This document shows positions 9,843-22,610 of a stretch of 64,000 nucleotides of DNA, piece after piece; positions within the stretch are counted from its first letter, which is position 1; each line of letters begins with the position of its first letter. Source of the stretch: Voacanga thouarsii (Eukaryota > Streptophyta > Magnoliopsida > Gentianales > Apocynaceae); the NCBI GenBank assembly GCA_026120185.1, contig JANUWF010000002.1:620001-684000 (forward strand), given 5' to 3'. Below the pieces are notes generated by a model that saw nothing but the letters and a program-made list of their open reading frames with translations, ran no database searches and was not told the origin of the DNA. Made by a program: the position numbers and the translations under genes.

Positions 9843-12800
9843 TGTTGGAATTCCTCATGCAAATCATACATAAGCAGAACGGAAATTAAATAGAATTCTA
9901 GATCAACGGATCACTCATATGATATTTATGGTCAAAGAAAATTGAGATTCGCAAAGAAATTTGTTACCTGAATCAAGTGGCTTTCAAAATTTTTCAGGAA
10001 TCTGCAACCTTTCAGTGATCCCCACGATCAATCACCAATAGTGTTCTCCTCCTTTCTGGTTTTGTGAATACCACTGTAACCCAAGTGTAGAGATACCTCT
10101 ACCAAAGTCCACACTTTAAACGGCACTCAAAATCCCACCAAAAATCTGTGCTAGCAGATCACTTTAATGGCAGCTATCAGGTTGAATCTTTGAGAAGAAG
10201 CATAAAAAGAAAAGGTTTCTGTATTCTCTGTATATTCACACAGTGACGGCACCAAAAATATGTATCTATATATGTTTCTGATGGACTAAGACATTCGAAG
10301 CCCTTTCCTTATGGGCTTGGGCTTTTGAATTGCAATTGGGCCTACTAAATTATAATTTGTTTATAATTGACCCAAGAGAATTTAATTATTGCAATTCGAC
10401 CCCAATAGGCATAACACTTTATAATTAGCTCATAACAATTATTTCTTCTTGCAAATCTACCTTATAATATTATCATATAATATCTTGAGCACAAATTCCT
10501 CTAGTGTGTGTGACCCATTAGGTTTTTCTGATCTATTGGTAGCAAAATATGAATTAACTCTAATAACTATAGAATTAATAATCCTTAATAATTGAAATTA
10601 ACTTATTAATTTAATTATAATTAATTTATTAAGTCTCTAATTAATAAATCCATATTTAGCATATTATAAGTGGCATCTAGCAATGCATCATGATCACCCA
10701 AATGTCCAGCAAGTCAAGCGACTTAGCATGAACATTTCAATAGAAAAATATCAGTGCAATAAACTCCTTTCATCATACTATATCTCATTCGGTTTAGAGT
10801 ATGGAATTAGTGTTAACTTCCTCTAGAATATAATTAATTCTAGCCCAAATTTATTAGCACTTTTCCAGAATCTATTACTCAACATGTGTGTCATTTTGAA
10901 ATTATTTTCAACACATAGTTGCCTTGCACAAGGGCTTCTTGAGTAATGATTTCCTACAAGTGGTCGTGAGATATACGCCTCCACTATAAGGAATGATGAA
11001 TCATTTATTAACCCTCTCATCTACTTTCATTTACTTTAGGTTGTACCCAATATCCATCCTATAGGCAATTCTTGATAAGACTCTAAAGATTATAATCAAA
11101 GTATAATGTTTAGTAAATAAAGTACATTGGAGATTTCAAATCTAATGATACTTGTACATTTGTTATAATGAGATTTTATTATTGGTACTAAATAGTTATA
11201 TTTGTGATTATTGAAGTACCTCGGGAAAATTAAATACTTAGCAGAAGATAGCAAATTAATTTTTTTTCCCAAGCCAAAGTCTAGAAGTACTTACTTCTAG
11301 GGTGTTTTATTTGAATAACCGGAGTTGGGTTCAGATTTGATGGTGCTTCTTGAATTAGAACGTCTACTTGTTCTACGAGAATACTAGCTAACCGTGGGCT
11401 CCTTCGTATCAAACACTTACCACGTTTGCTAGTTCCTGACCTTCCAGAGTATTCTCTAACCACTATGGACCTCTACCTGTGAAAGTAGAATTAGGGTGAA
11501 AAAGATTGGAAGAAAAATAAAAGAGATGAAAACATTGAAGGAAAATGAAAGAAACGGCAAAGGACAAAAAAAAATGTCAGCCTTGGTTTGCTAAGAAAAA
11601 ATTGGAAACTGCTTTGTCATTTGTAAAAATCGATCAACCTTAACCAGAGGCACATGTGATGCCTTTATACTTAACACAATAGCTTCCTATTTTCTTCTCA
11701 ACAACCGGCATGCATATTTTTCCTTTTATTTCCTTTTTTCTCTTTTCCTTTTTTTCTTTGCACATGTTAGCTTCCATCAATCCCTGATGGGCCATATAAT
11801 ATTAATTAGTCCAATAACTGATTAAATATTTCTCTTATTAATTAATTAATCCACTTGGACCCAATATAAAATTATCCAAGAAAATTAATTAATAAACTAA
11901 TTAATTAAATTAGTTCTTTTATTAATTAATAAATTAAACAACTTGGACCCAATATAAAATTATCCAAGATAATTAATTAATAAACCAATTAATTAAATTG
12001 GTTCAATTAATTATTCTAGTCCAAATAAATAATTAATTGGACTCCTAGAATAATTCTTCGAATAATAAATTCACCCAATAAGCTCATATAGTAAATAAAT
12101 TTATTAAGGTTATTTGAGCTACTTTAGGGATCAAAAGACATATTATTTTTTGCTACTAAAATGACCAAAATATCCCAAATAACACAGCAGTATTTTTTTA
12201 TCAGTTTAAATATTCAATTTATCACTATATCAAAATATTGACCCCGAAAATAATATTGCAAGTACAATGTCTTCGACCTATACATGTAATAATGAAAATA
12301 CCCGTCTACGTAACACCCGTCATTGAGATAGAAAAAATACAGTAACACATTTTTCAATGACATCTACCATTTTTTGATAGCTAGTTCAATAATTTAGGAC
12401 TTTCAGTATGTATCCACTTATCACAGGGAGCTACCCAAAAGTGCACATACTTAGTTAAGTTTTTCAAGGCCCTAGATTATGAGATTATCCCGAACAATCA
12501 CAAGAGGGTGATTTCTTCATGTAATGAAGCATAAAAACTCTATTGTATAAGTCCTTCTTAATTCACTAGAATCATACACTTAATGTATAAGGTTATTAGC
12601 CTTGCAACAAGACCTCACCTAATATACATCAAAGTATACAAGTCCAACTTTACCAGATCACCAACTTATACTCAAGTCTTAGGGTACTCGTCCATATAGT
12701 AGCTGCAATAAACTAATATTTATTTATTTTACTCCTTTTATAAAGATTATTATCGCGTGGTCCAGTTCTACGTATTTTAAGTACTCTTACACTATTAGTG

Positions 12801-15214
12801 TGAGTAGATTACTTACTGGTTAAAGGTAAACCATTTCCCATTTAGAAACCATAGTGTAATTGTAACACCTCGCTACCTAGGCCCAACAGAGCCGGGGATG
12901 TCGCCCCGTCCAAAGGACAATGGGTCTTTATAACTAGGTCACACAAACACAAATAAAGCAAATACTTTAAAATTGAACTTATTGCAACCCAAAAATTCAG
13001 GAACAAATCCAAAATAAATTGAATACAATCGTCTCTCAAAACAACACATAAAATAAATAAAATAAAGTCTTCAAGCAGGCAACAAATCTAGCTACTCATC
13101 TCCACAGCAGGATTAACCTGAAAACATGGCATAAAAGGTGAAGAGATAAAAATCTCAGTAAGCCCGTGTGTGCTTTGAGGGTTTCAGGTAAAACAATTCA
13201 TGAATGCAGGTTGTAAAAATTGCATAAGAGAAAGTGTTGGCAAACAATAAATAAGGTTAAAAATAAAGAGTGGCATTTTGGTTTTCAAACCATACATATG
13301 CACAATAAGTACAGCCACTCAAATGGGTAGCCATAGGTTACCACACGTTGGGCCCCATGACCATATACCGGTCAGTATGCCACACTTTGTGCAAACTGAC
13401 AAAAGGTAGGTGTACGGCCTACCGGGTGAGATACTCCTCCTTCTCAACACCCAACCTTACCGGTTGTCTACTCCAGAAATACACAGTCCACATGACTGAA
13501 ACTTACTAGCTCAGACCAGCATGACCTACTGGACTGACATCCTATCCGGGAAAGACTCACCCCTCAGAGGTGTCCACCTACTGAGAGACTTATCATAACC
13601 CTTCAAAGACTAGTCCTAGTAGTCTACCCTTATTGAGTACTTAACGTTGTTTGTCCTACTTGGGAGAAAATTGATAAAACATTGCTTTATTTGGAAATAG
13701 CAATTAAGAGTTTCTAAAATTCTTGACAAAGTTGGGTTTTAGAAAGAGTTTAATATTCGTGCAAAACTGCTTATTTAATCTTCAAATGATTTGCTTGACT
13801 GAAATAAAAGGAAAACAGTCCCTTTACAAAATGAGTGTTCATACACTTCGTATTTAGCTTGCCATAGAAACTTTTTGTCATCAAATAAATTTATACAGGA
13901 GCTTACCTGATCCTTTGCTTGGGCGAATTCAAAATCTTCCAAAGCTGACCTAACCCCGCCTAGGGTAAACACAAACCATATGGTTATACTCAAGCCATTT
14001 TCTCTTTCATAAATAATCCTAATTCAACTTATTACAATCATGACCCTAATGTCCTAATCTTTAAGTCTAGATGATAAAGGCTTTTATAAAATAAGTCTAG
14101 CATGACAAGTTAAAATAACTAGTGATAAGTTAAAATAACTAGGGTTTGTAAAGTAATTACTAATAAGTTATAGGTTCAAATATTAAATCTTGAGTGCTGT
14201 TAATAAAAAAAATAAATTAGGGTTTAATTGATGAAGAATCCTAAGTTCTAGATGATATTATTAAATGGTCATTCTTAAATAATATTTTTAAAGTAAATAT
14301 TAAATTATTGATAATCTCTTAATTAATAAATAATAGATAGAAAATAATTAATAATAAGTAAAATTAATAATAAATAAATTTTATTAAATCTTGATTAATA
14401 GATAACAAATAAATATAATATTTATGAATAGATGGCCTACAAGATCATTAATATTGTACCTATTATTATTTATATAAAAGGTTTTATTTATTATTATTTT
14501 CATATATAAATATTCATATATTGTTTTTAATAAAAGATATCATTTATTTGGCTAAAATATTACTATTTCATTTAATACTTCAATTCCAACACTTCCTAGG
14601 GTTTTCGAAATCTTTAAAGGAAAACATAGTATTAATTTTAATTAACGTAATAAAATTGGCTAAATAAAATAACTTAGGATCAAGAAGGTCATGATCATAA
14701 TTTTCCTATTGCTAACAAGAATCATGAACATATTCTTCATCATCAAACAACAAACTATTCTATTCATGAATAAAGGCTTAAATCCATACCTACCAGCACA
14801 TGGCTAAATCTCTACTAAGCATAATCATACTCATGGCTTCAATGAAAATAAGAACATAATATCCTATTCACCAAGGTGACATAATATTTAGCATGCTTAA
14901 AACATTCATACTCACTTAAGACATAAAGAACATGCATCGATCCACAAGGAATTTCATAAGGCTTAATCAAGATCAATCATTCTCATGCTTCAATCTCTAC
15001 TCCTTCATACATATGCATATATCCAATCCTCAATCATATTCTATCCCTTTCTATCAACATCTAAGAGACATGACTTTAGAATGAAAGAGAAGGTTAAAGA
15101 GAAATACTCGGTTGATGACTATCTCGATGAAGATTTAATGAGATTCACACGCTTGGAAGGCTTGAATCGTCCAAGAGAGGAGAAAGAAAATAGCCATGGT
15201 TGAGCAACCATTCC

Positions 15215-15217
<3 letters not shown>

Positions 15218-15266
<49 letters not shown>
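15218..15266. repeat. (GA)n microsatellite
   Basis: There are about 24 uninterrupted GA units. The sister LTRs have only a short CT run at the homologous place (about 4581 and 31511, before CACTTGGCCGAAATGG), so the expansion is specific to this copy. Confidence 0.95.
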
Positions 15267-15270
<4 letters not shown>

Positions 15271-16819
15271 TAGTATGACATGTTAAAGATTGAAGGGAAG
15301 AAGATAAACAAAAGTTGTTCTTGGTTACCTTGATGATGTTCTTGAGACTTCAAGGAAAATTATGGTTTTTAATCCAATTGTAAATTCTTGTTTTTGAGAT
15401 TTGATGTTATAAAATCCAGAAATGGACTCTAAGGAGTATGTAGGTGTGTTCTGGAATTTTTGGGAGGGATTGGAGGTGTTTAGAGTGGTCTTAGGCTTGA
15501 AGAAAGATAGTGTGTGTTCTTAGTGAAAATGGAGAGAAAGTGCTGGACGAGTTGTGGAAGGGGTTGGCCGAATGATTGGGGGATTTCTCTGATTTGATTT
15601 TTAGATTAGGGAGAAGAGGGAAATCCGGTTGTTTTGAAATTCAAATAGAGGAATTTATGGAGTGTTTTAAGGTAAAAGATATGGTAATGATGTTTGATTC
15701 ATGGAGGTTCTTTGGAGCTACAATGAAGCCGGCTGGTTTGCTGAAATGAATGAGGGTTAAAGGAGCTATAAGGTTGGCCGAAATACTGAGTTCAATGGTG
15801 GGAGAATTTTTGGTTTTTGAAGCTTAATCCAAGGGTGTTTTCATGGAGCAATTGCTGGAATTTTTGAAGTTTAATTGAAAGCTTGATTGGAGTAATTGAA
15901 GGAGGAATTAGAGGAGTGGTTATGGGGCCTAATCGTGTAAGGTTAGTGGAGGGGGTGATGGAGGTTAGTCTATGGCTGAACACTGGTTAACTCACAGAAG
16001 TTTGAGGTGATTTTTGGACAAGGCTTGAAGAGAGAGTAAGGCTGGAATTTTTCTGGTTTGAGATTCGAATTGTTTGCTGGAATTTGTTGTGCAGTTTTTC
16101 TACAATGTTCTAGCCGATTTGCAGAGAGTTTGGAGAGGTCTTTAAGGGTACTTTAAGGCTGGTTTCCAGCCTTCTTTATGGAGAAAAGCAGAGGTAATTT
16201 ATTGGCTTGAAGGGTATAAGAAACAGCTTTGATTTTGGACTGCTATGCATCGAAGCTGTCCAGATTTTTTTTCTAGTTTGCACAGCTTTGTGCAATCTAG
16301 TTTTTTGGCAAAGAATTTTAGTCTTCAAGCTGAATAAGTTGGCCATTTTTCTGGCAGCATTTGAGTAAGAAAGATGGTTGAAATTTTCGAAGACTAGGCT
16401 GTCCAAGAACCTGGAAAAATTTCAGATTTCTTCCATGAAGAAGATGAACACTATGGAGTGGAGTTTGAAGGTTCAACATGGAGATTAATTCTCTTGGGAA
16501 CCTTCCTTAACTCCTTCCCTATTTTCAGCCAATACTCTAACCTCTAAGAGCCATTTTCGAAATTCCAAGGCCCATAAACCTTGCTGAATTTTCTGGAATT
16601 AAAATATGGATTTGGATAAATTAAACAAACTTAATTGGTAAAGAATTTAAGGTAAGCTAGGGAATAAAATGACATAAATCCCTTAAGAATTCTTTTAGGG
16701 CATAAGAATAGGATTAGAGCATTCCCTTCATGTCTCCCCTAGGACAACTCTCCTATTGTTACTTATGGAATACAAGGGACAAAAATCCACCCTTAAATTA
16801 AAATAATCTTGAAAAAAAC

Positions 16820-16891
16820 TTAAATGATGGAATTTGAACTCAAGACCTTAGAGATTAATTCCAAAGCTCTAACCACAAAGCCACAACAACT
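16820..16891 (-). other. tRNA-like module, third LTR copy
   Basis: This is the minus-strand counterpart of 2717-2788. Box A reads TGGCTTTGTGG and the box-B-like stretch AGTTCAAATTCC has one extra T. Its presence in all three LTRs shows it was part of the family ancestor. Confidence 0.55.
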
Positions 16892-17786
16892 CTTGTTCTT
16901 ATTTTCTCTCCCAAATATTCCTCCTATTTAATCCTCAAGCTATCTTCCTATTTTGACCTCAAGCAAAAATTACCATTTTACCCTTCCTACCCAATATTCA
17001 TAACTAAGCCTTCTAGACTATAAATCATAATTCTAAAGCACATAAAATCATTCAAAAATATATATATATTCATGTAAGAAAATATGATATGCATCCCAAC
17101 CCCCTTACTCTAGGGTTGGCTTTAGGTGGGGTTTCACAGTAATAATCTAAACCTTGATGAAGTGCCCAGCTCCATCAAGCAATCAAGAACAATTTTTCGC
17201 TTATGTGTTAGTAGCCCATAATCTACACCTTACTGTGAAAGCACAACACAATCATGTAGATTACTTACTAACACAATTAGACCTTAATGTGTAATATATG
17301 TGAACAAACAACCATTAATGAATGAAACTTTTATTAATTTCCAAAATATAGAAATACATAGGCTATTTTGGGCATACATTCCAACAATTATCTCATAGCT
17401 ACGTAATCCAATGAACTTGTTCATATAATAAGCGTCCACATATTAACTTCGAGTATCACAATACTTACAGATGTGGGAACCACTGCTTGATCTAATCGAG
17501 AAGTATAACATGTGCTAGTCTTTGTGCATTAATGATGTCCTACCTAATTAACACTATAACTAGGGAAAGTTTAAGCACAAGTACTACGTAGTGTAGTAGA
17601 AATCTCACATCATGGTCTCTATCATAATTTCCTTAACACTATACATTGTGCTAGAGACTTTATCATTCAGTTTTATACACATACACATACGAAACAAAGA
17701 AATTGAAAGATAAAAAATGCTTTTTTATTGAATAAATATGCAAAATATATTGTACAAATAATTTCTTCTAGGAAATAATCCTAACA

Positions 17787-18801
17787 TAACCAGCTCAAGA
17801 TTTATAGTAAGGGTTCCAAAGATGAGAATTTTGCCAAAAGTTAGCTAAAACTCCTTGCTCAATTTTCAATTGTTTGCCGGTAGCAATACCCCAATGTCCA
17901 ATAAGAATTAAGATTCACCTTGAGTTCTTCACACACAGCTTCCAAGGCTTACAAAGATTGTTTAACTCTTGGTTTTTATCACCAAGATTCACAAAAAAAG
18001 AATGTAAATGAGCTATAGAATTGAGGGCTAGGAGCAATTGATTACAAAAAAAATAGGAGAATAATTAAGGGATTTCCAACTGTAAGAAAATTTTGAAATC
18101 CATGGGAGATTTGATTTTATAGAGTGAATTGAACAATAGGTAAACAAAAGATTACACGGCGATGAAGAAATGGAGGAAGAATAGTGGGCACCATCGAAGG
18201 GTTTGAAAGTATTAAGAAAGTGACAAGAAAATAGCTGTTTCATTTTTCTGCAATTCAACATTGCACGGCACCATGAAAGTTGACTTACATATCACTGTCA
18301 AAGCCGCAGTATGTTGAAATCCTGATACAAAACGATGTCGTTAAAATTATAAATAGATGTATGGTGATGTGGAGATTGACCTCCACAGCACCATGTAAAT
18401 TTTTAGGCACTATAATGCTTAACTAAAATGACAACATTTTTTGTTCAGATAGATACACTGTAACATCACTCATGACTTGCATGACACTGTGAAATCCTAA
18501 AACTTTTAATTTTTGTCATTTTAAAGGGTATAGCGCTGTGGACTTTGATAGCCAACATGCCATAAAACTCCCAGAAAAAGCAAAATATTATTCCTTTTTC
18601 TTATTTTGTTATTTTTAATATATTTTTATATAAAACAAGTAAAGAAAATAAAGCCAATATATATAGTCATGAAACTCAAAGTGAAACATAATAATATCAA
18701 GAACATAGACTATAAACATGACATGGCAAACCAAACCAACTATCAAAATGAACTCCCAAGCTAAATATACTCAAAACTAATATCAAAACTAAGCAAAACT
18801 T
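17787..18801 (-). other. Internal remnant of an Athila-like element (tentative)
   Basis: The A1 insertion carries matching TATTC duplications, so this segment was contiguous with the Athila-like gag at 28353 before A1 arrived. It has no open frames of note. On the minus strand it runs from an A/T-rich tract (about 18570-18700) into a block with repeated short motifs of the ACGGCACCATG type (18150-18560), resembling the non-coding 3' region of Athila/Tat elements and a similar block in the LTR at 36600-36900. The assignment rests on context and general character, not on a domain. It is cut off at 17786 by the A' LTR. Confidence 0.4.
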
Positions 18802-18806
18802 TATTC

Positions 18807-20555
18807 TGTTAGTGTTGTGCCCTAAAGACAATCACTTGTATTTTGTGTATGACACATTTTTTTTTTTACTATATAAGGCATTATTTATATTTCAGTTTGT
18901 TTTCTTTACTTTCATGTAAAATAACTAGTAAATAAAGTCCCAAGTACAACATGTGTTAAGGAAATCATGACAGAGATCATGATGTGAGATTCCTACTATA
19001 TTGTATAGTGTTAGCAATTAAATAATCACTAGTCATAGTATTAATGAGATAGGACTTCATTAATGCTTTAAGACTAGCATGTATTAGACTTCTTGATTTA
19101 ATTAGGCAGTGGTTCTCACATCCGTGAGTATTGTGATACTCAAAGCTAATATGTGGATGCTTGTTAATAGAATAAGTACATTGGATGACCTGACTATGAG
19201 ATAATTATATGGATAACTATTTAATGAGATAGAATCTCATTATAGCAAACATGCAAGTATCCTTTGACTTGAGATGTCCAAAGTACTTTGTTTGCTGAGC
19301 ATTATACTTTAAGTCCAACTCTGGAGCCAGATCGAGGGCCGCCTATGGGATAGATATTGGGTACAATGTGAAGTAAACGAAAGTAGTTGAGAGGGTCAAT
19401 AAAGGATTTACCACTCCTAATAGTAGGGGCAAATATCTCACGGCCACTTGTAGGAATTACAACTCGTGAAATCCTTGGCCAAAATGATTATGTATTGGAA
19501 ACAGTTCCAATTGATAAACATGTAGAGTAGTGAATTCCTGGTACAAGTACTGATATATTAGGGCCAAAATTAATATATACTCTTGAGGGAGTTGGCATTA
19601 ATTCCATACTCCAAACTGAATGAGATATTACATGGTGAAATGAGTTTTTTGCACTATACTTTGTTATTGAAGGGTTCACGTCAAGCGACTTGATTTTCTA
19701 GACTCTTGAGTGGTCATGATGTGTTGCTTAAATACTACTCATGATTTGCTGAATATGGGTTTATTTATTGATGAATTAAAAAACCAATCCTGATTGGAAA
19801 TAATAGGTTAATTCTAAATTATTAAGGATTATTAATCTCAAAGACGTTTGCGTTAATTCATATTTTGCTACCAATAGACTGGAAAACCTAATTGGTTACA
19901 TATAATAAAGGATTATGTACTCGAGATGTTATTTGATAACATTGTGGCGTTAATTTTGAGAAGTAGAAGTTATTTAGGCCAAATTATAATTAGTTATAAT
20001 TTTTGGACTGAATTATAATTGTGAAAACTTGTAGGTTTCAATTACAATTTAATGAATTCTAATTTGATTAGAATTCACAGAGCGTTGTATCAGCATTATT
20101 TCTAGGATTTCTTCCTTAGAATATGTCGTGGTTGTTTTATCTAAAAGATAAACAGAGAAAATTTGTTCTTTCTGATTTTGATACACATATTTTCCTCTCT
20201 TCTTCGGAAGATACCCTAGCCGCCAAGAAATTCTCCTATAAGAGAAATTTTTGGTTTCCTTGAGAGCATGCCTCATGTGGATACTATCAGAGTTAATCTT
20301 ATACTGAGATTAAAGCGGAAACACATCTGCATGGTGTTGAACTATCTACATTGAGAAGCCATTCTCAAAAGGTTGCTATCGGCTTCTGGATCGTGCCTCA
20401 GTATTTGGCTGATTTTTTTTTTTTTTTTACGACGCCACACTGAGAAGGTATATTACCCTTCTTGCTTTCTGTTATTCACACCTTGCAAATTCTAGTTTTC
20501 GTATCTCTTAAATCTTCCACTGCGCAAACCTATTTTTTTGCATAAGATACTTACA
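18807..20555 (+). repeat. 5' LTR of A1 (1749 bp)
   Basis: Starts TGTTAGTGTTGTGCCC and ends GATACTTACA, immediately before the primer site. It matches the 3' LTR at 26301-28347 along its length except for a 303 bp duplication in that copy. Confidence 0.93.
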
Positions 20556-20556
20556 G

Positions 20557-20568
20557 TGGTATCAAAGC
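20557..20568 (+). other. Primer-binding site of A1
   Basis: TGGTATCAAAGC, one base after the LTR, matches the 3' end complement of initiator tRNA-Met (TGGTATCAGAGC) with a single change. It is the minus-strand priming site and fixes the LTR end. Confidence 0.9.
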
Positions 20569-21195
20569 TAGGTTGTGTGTGATTTACAAATCATCTATAT
20601 GTCATGAAAACATTTTATGACATCCCTGTTGTCTTCAGTGAAAGTTGTTTCACGAAGCTTTGATATCTGAAAATCGTTTCAGTTTATTTCTTGAAATTGT
20701 TTTAAGGATTGTGGGTCTCTATTGTGTTCTAAAATTGTTACGAATGCATCTTGTTTTCTGGAAAATTTGATTTTGTGGGTTCTGGATGCAATGCATGGTG
20801 ATTCTGTAAAGGTTACAGAAGGCTTCAAAGTGTGTTTGAAGTTGTTTTTATGACTCGGTCTATTCTGTACGAGAAACTGATGTAAACTTATTTGATTTTC
20901 AAGAAAATTAGTTTTCTAAAAATTACAATTTCGTTTCAATACAGAAAATATGTTTCTGTGTATTCTACTTGTGCAAAGTAAGAAAGGTTCTATCTGGTTT
21001 AATTTTTTGCATAATAGAATATCTGTGTTGTAAAAATTGATTGTAGATGGAAATTGTTTCATAAGGTTTTGAATTGCAGGTTTGTGAACAATGCTAGATG
21101 AAGACGAACAGAATGTCTATTCTCTAAAAATGCTGCAAAAAATTAAAGAGGAAACGATCCATAAATAGTTTCTAGAAAAAGACGAAGGTTTTTAA

Positions 21196-21222
21196 ATATA
21201 TATATATATATATATATATATA
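21196..21222. repeat. (AT)n microsatellite in the A1 leader
   Basis: Thirteen AT units in the untranslated leader, followed by a T run. No function is inferred. Confidence 0.9.
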
Positions 21223-21329
21223 AGTTTTTTTTTTATTAATTCTCATTTTGAGAATTAAATCTAATTATGATTAGGTTTTAAATAGGACCCAGATTTGGGA
21301 TAAATTATATTTTAGAAATTAATATATTT

Positions 21330-21547
21330 TCTAAAATATTGATTTTAGATTATATATTATTATTTAATTTCTAAAATATGATTTTAGCAATTAATAAATT
21401 TTCTAAAATATTTATTTTAGAGTTTATCCTAATAAATTTCTAGAATTCGGTTTTAGAAATTAAATCTAAAATATTGATTTTAGATTTTATCTTAATTTAA
21501 TTCTAGAATTTGATTTTAGAAATTAAATCTAAAATATTGATTTTAGA
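21330..21547 (+). repeat. Tandem array of perfect stem-loops in the A1 leader
   Basis: Four perfect 8-bp stems of the form TCTAAAAT-4 nt-ATTTTAGA lie at 21330-21349, 21402-21421, 21465-21484 and 21528-21547. The last three are spaced exactly 63 bp, so they are a tandem repeat. Weaker copies occur at 21371-21387 (7-bp stem), about 21439 and 21502. The array sits between the primer site and gag, where LTR-element RNAs usually hold packaging or dimerisation signals. Similar stem-loops occur in the A' and A2 leaders. Confidence 0.8.
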
Positions 21548-22610
21548 ATTTTGTTTTATTTTTCAAAAATAGAGATTTTGGAATAATAAAATTATATGTT
21601 TAATTTTGTTTAAGCATATTTAATGGCTTGGTAGATGGTTATAGACTAAAACCATATTATATATGTTTATGCATTATTTACAGTTTTGGTTTTATTAAAT
21701 AGGACATGCGAATCCTGCCTTCTCTAAAATTTTTGTGTAATTCTCTTCTTATCTAACTCCCCTTAAATGTAACTCGAGGTTTCTATATTTAGGAAATTTA
21801 TGTAATTAGATTGCATAGGTTAAATAGGGATATAATTATTTTAATTTTGGAGATGGCGACCAAAACAAGGCAAGAGGGTAAGACCTTCTACTTAAATTAT
21901 GCATGAACACACATAGGGTTAACCATGTTAATTTTCTTTTTGGCTTGAAAAAATTAATTTAGAGAATTCCATAACCATACCACGTAAATCGCTTTATTAC
22001 CATGATTATCAATTTATGTGATTTATTAATATATGTATGCATGTCAGTTGATGAAATCACTAAAATGAATAAATCCCTCAATTAATATTAAACCTAATTC
22101 CTTCAGTTAATATAGTAAGAAAGTGAGTCTTTTTTCTTTAGACTAGGTTGTTGGGTTAATCCAAGCCTACTCGACATTGGGTATATTCAAATTATGGAAT
22201 TAAATTCTTGATTAATGGGTCGGGTTTAACTAAATTTTGTATCCCGGTTGGGCTAACTCAAGCATAAATAAATTTAGAGGAAATATTGGGGTAGCCCAAA
22301 AGACTTTAAGATTAAAAGATGTTGATAACCCAATGATCTGGTAATTACATACGATGTAATTGGTATTAGATACCTACCATTGAACTCAAGGGTGGCTTGT
22401 TGGGCAAACTTAAGGTCATTTTTAAGGAATTAGGATACCAGTCCACTAAGAAAGCTTCCAACGAGATTTCCCAAATCAATAGTGGGGGCTATTGGTTTGA
22501 GAAAAATAGTGGAGTAATAATGTGTTTAATTAAAAACCTAATTATTTGCATTACATTGGCATATAAAGTTAGCTAATATTTTCTATCTTTATATCTTGGT
22601 CACGTGCATC

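Larger units (their letters stand above)
12861..17138 (-). mobile_element. Solo LTR of Tekay-like gypsy family (4278 bp)
   Basis: This is a complete minus-strand copy of the 2473-6933 LTR, ending in TGTAACACC (12861) and GGTTTCACA (17138). The flanking target duplication is GTAAT at 12856-12860 and 17139-17143, so it is a clean insertion into the B solo LTR. It is non-coding. It carries an expanded GA microsatellite (15218-15266) and the tRNA-like module (16820-16891). The GC-rich 3' block lies near 13310-13620. Confidence 0.93.
11212..17386 (-). mobile_element. Solo LTR of copia family B (split)
   Basis: The ends are TGAAGTACC (11212) and CCAACA (17386), flanked by the 5 bp target duplication ATTAT at 11207-11211 and 17387-17391. 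Without the nested Tekay LTR and its target copy it is about 1.89 kb. It is homologous to the B LTRs at 54387-58222 and 58583-60427, sharing the left-end layout and the right-end segment with ACCTTACTGTGAAAG and CATACATTCCAACA. No internal sequence is left, so it is the product of LTR-LTR recombination. Confidence 0.88.
9843..17786 (-). repeat. 5' LTR of copia A' element, split by nested insertions
   Basis: On the minus strand the LTR starts TGTTAGGATTATTTCC (17786) and ends at TGTTGGAATTCC on the plus strand (9843). After removing the inserted B solo LTR and one target copy the length is about 1.76 kb, like other A-family LTRs here. It shares the motifs of the A1 and A2 LTRs, including the block with CCCAATATCCATCCTATAGG near 11048. 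It lacks a polypurine tract on its outer side, as expected for a 5' LTR, and is followed inward by the primer site and gag. The flanking TAACC (17787-17791) should be one target duplication copy; the partner is lost with the truncated 3' half. Confidence 0.8.

Noticed and set aside
18870..18876. TATA box (TATATAA) in the A1 5' LTR
   Set aside because: It is not kept in the 3' LTR and many such A/T strings occur by chance, so the promoter cannot be placed.
21402..21547. CRISPR-like array (63 bp spaced repeats)
   Set aside because: The repeated units are A/T palindromes within a continuous imperfect tandem repeat in a plant retroelement leader; there are no unique spacers.
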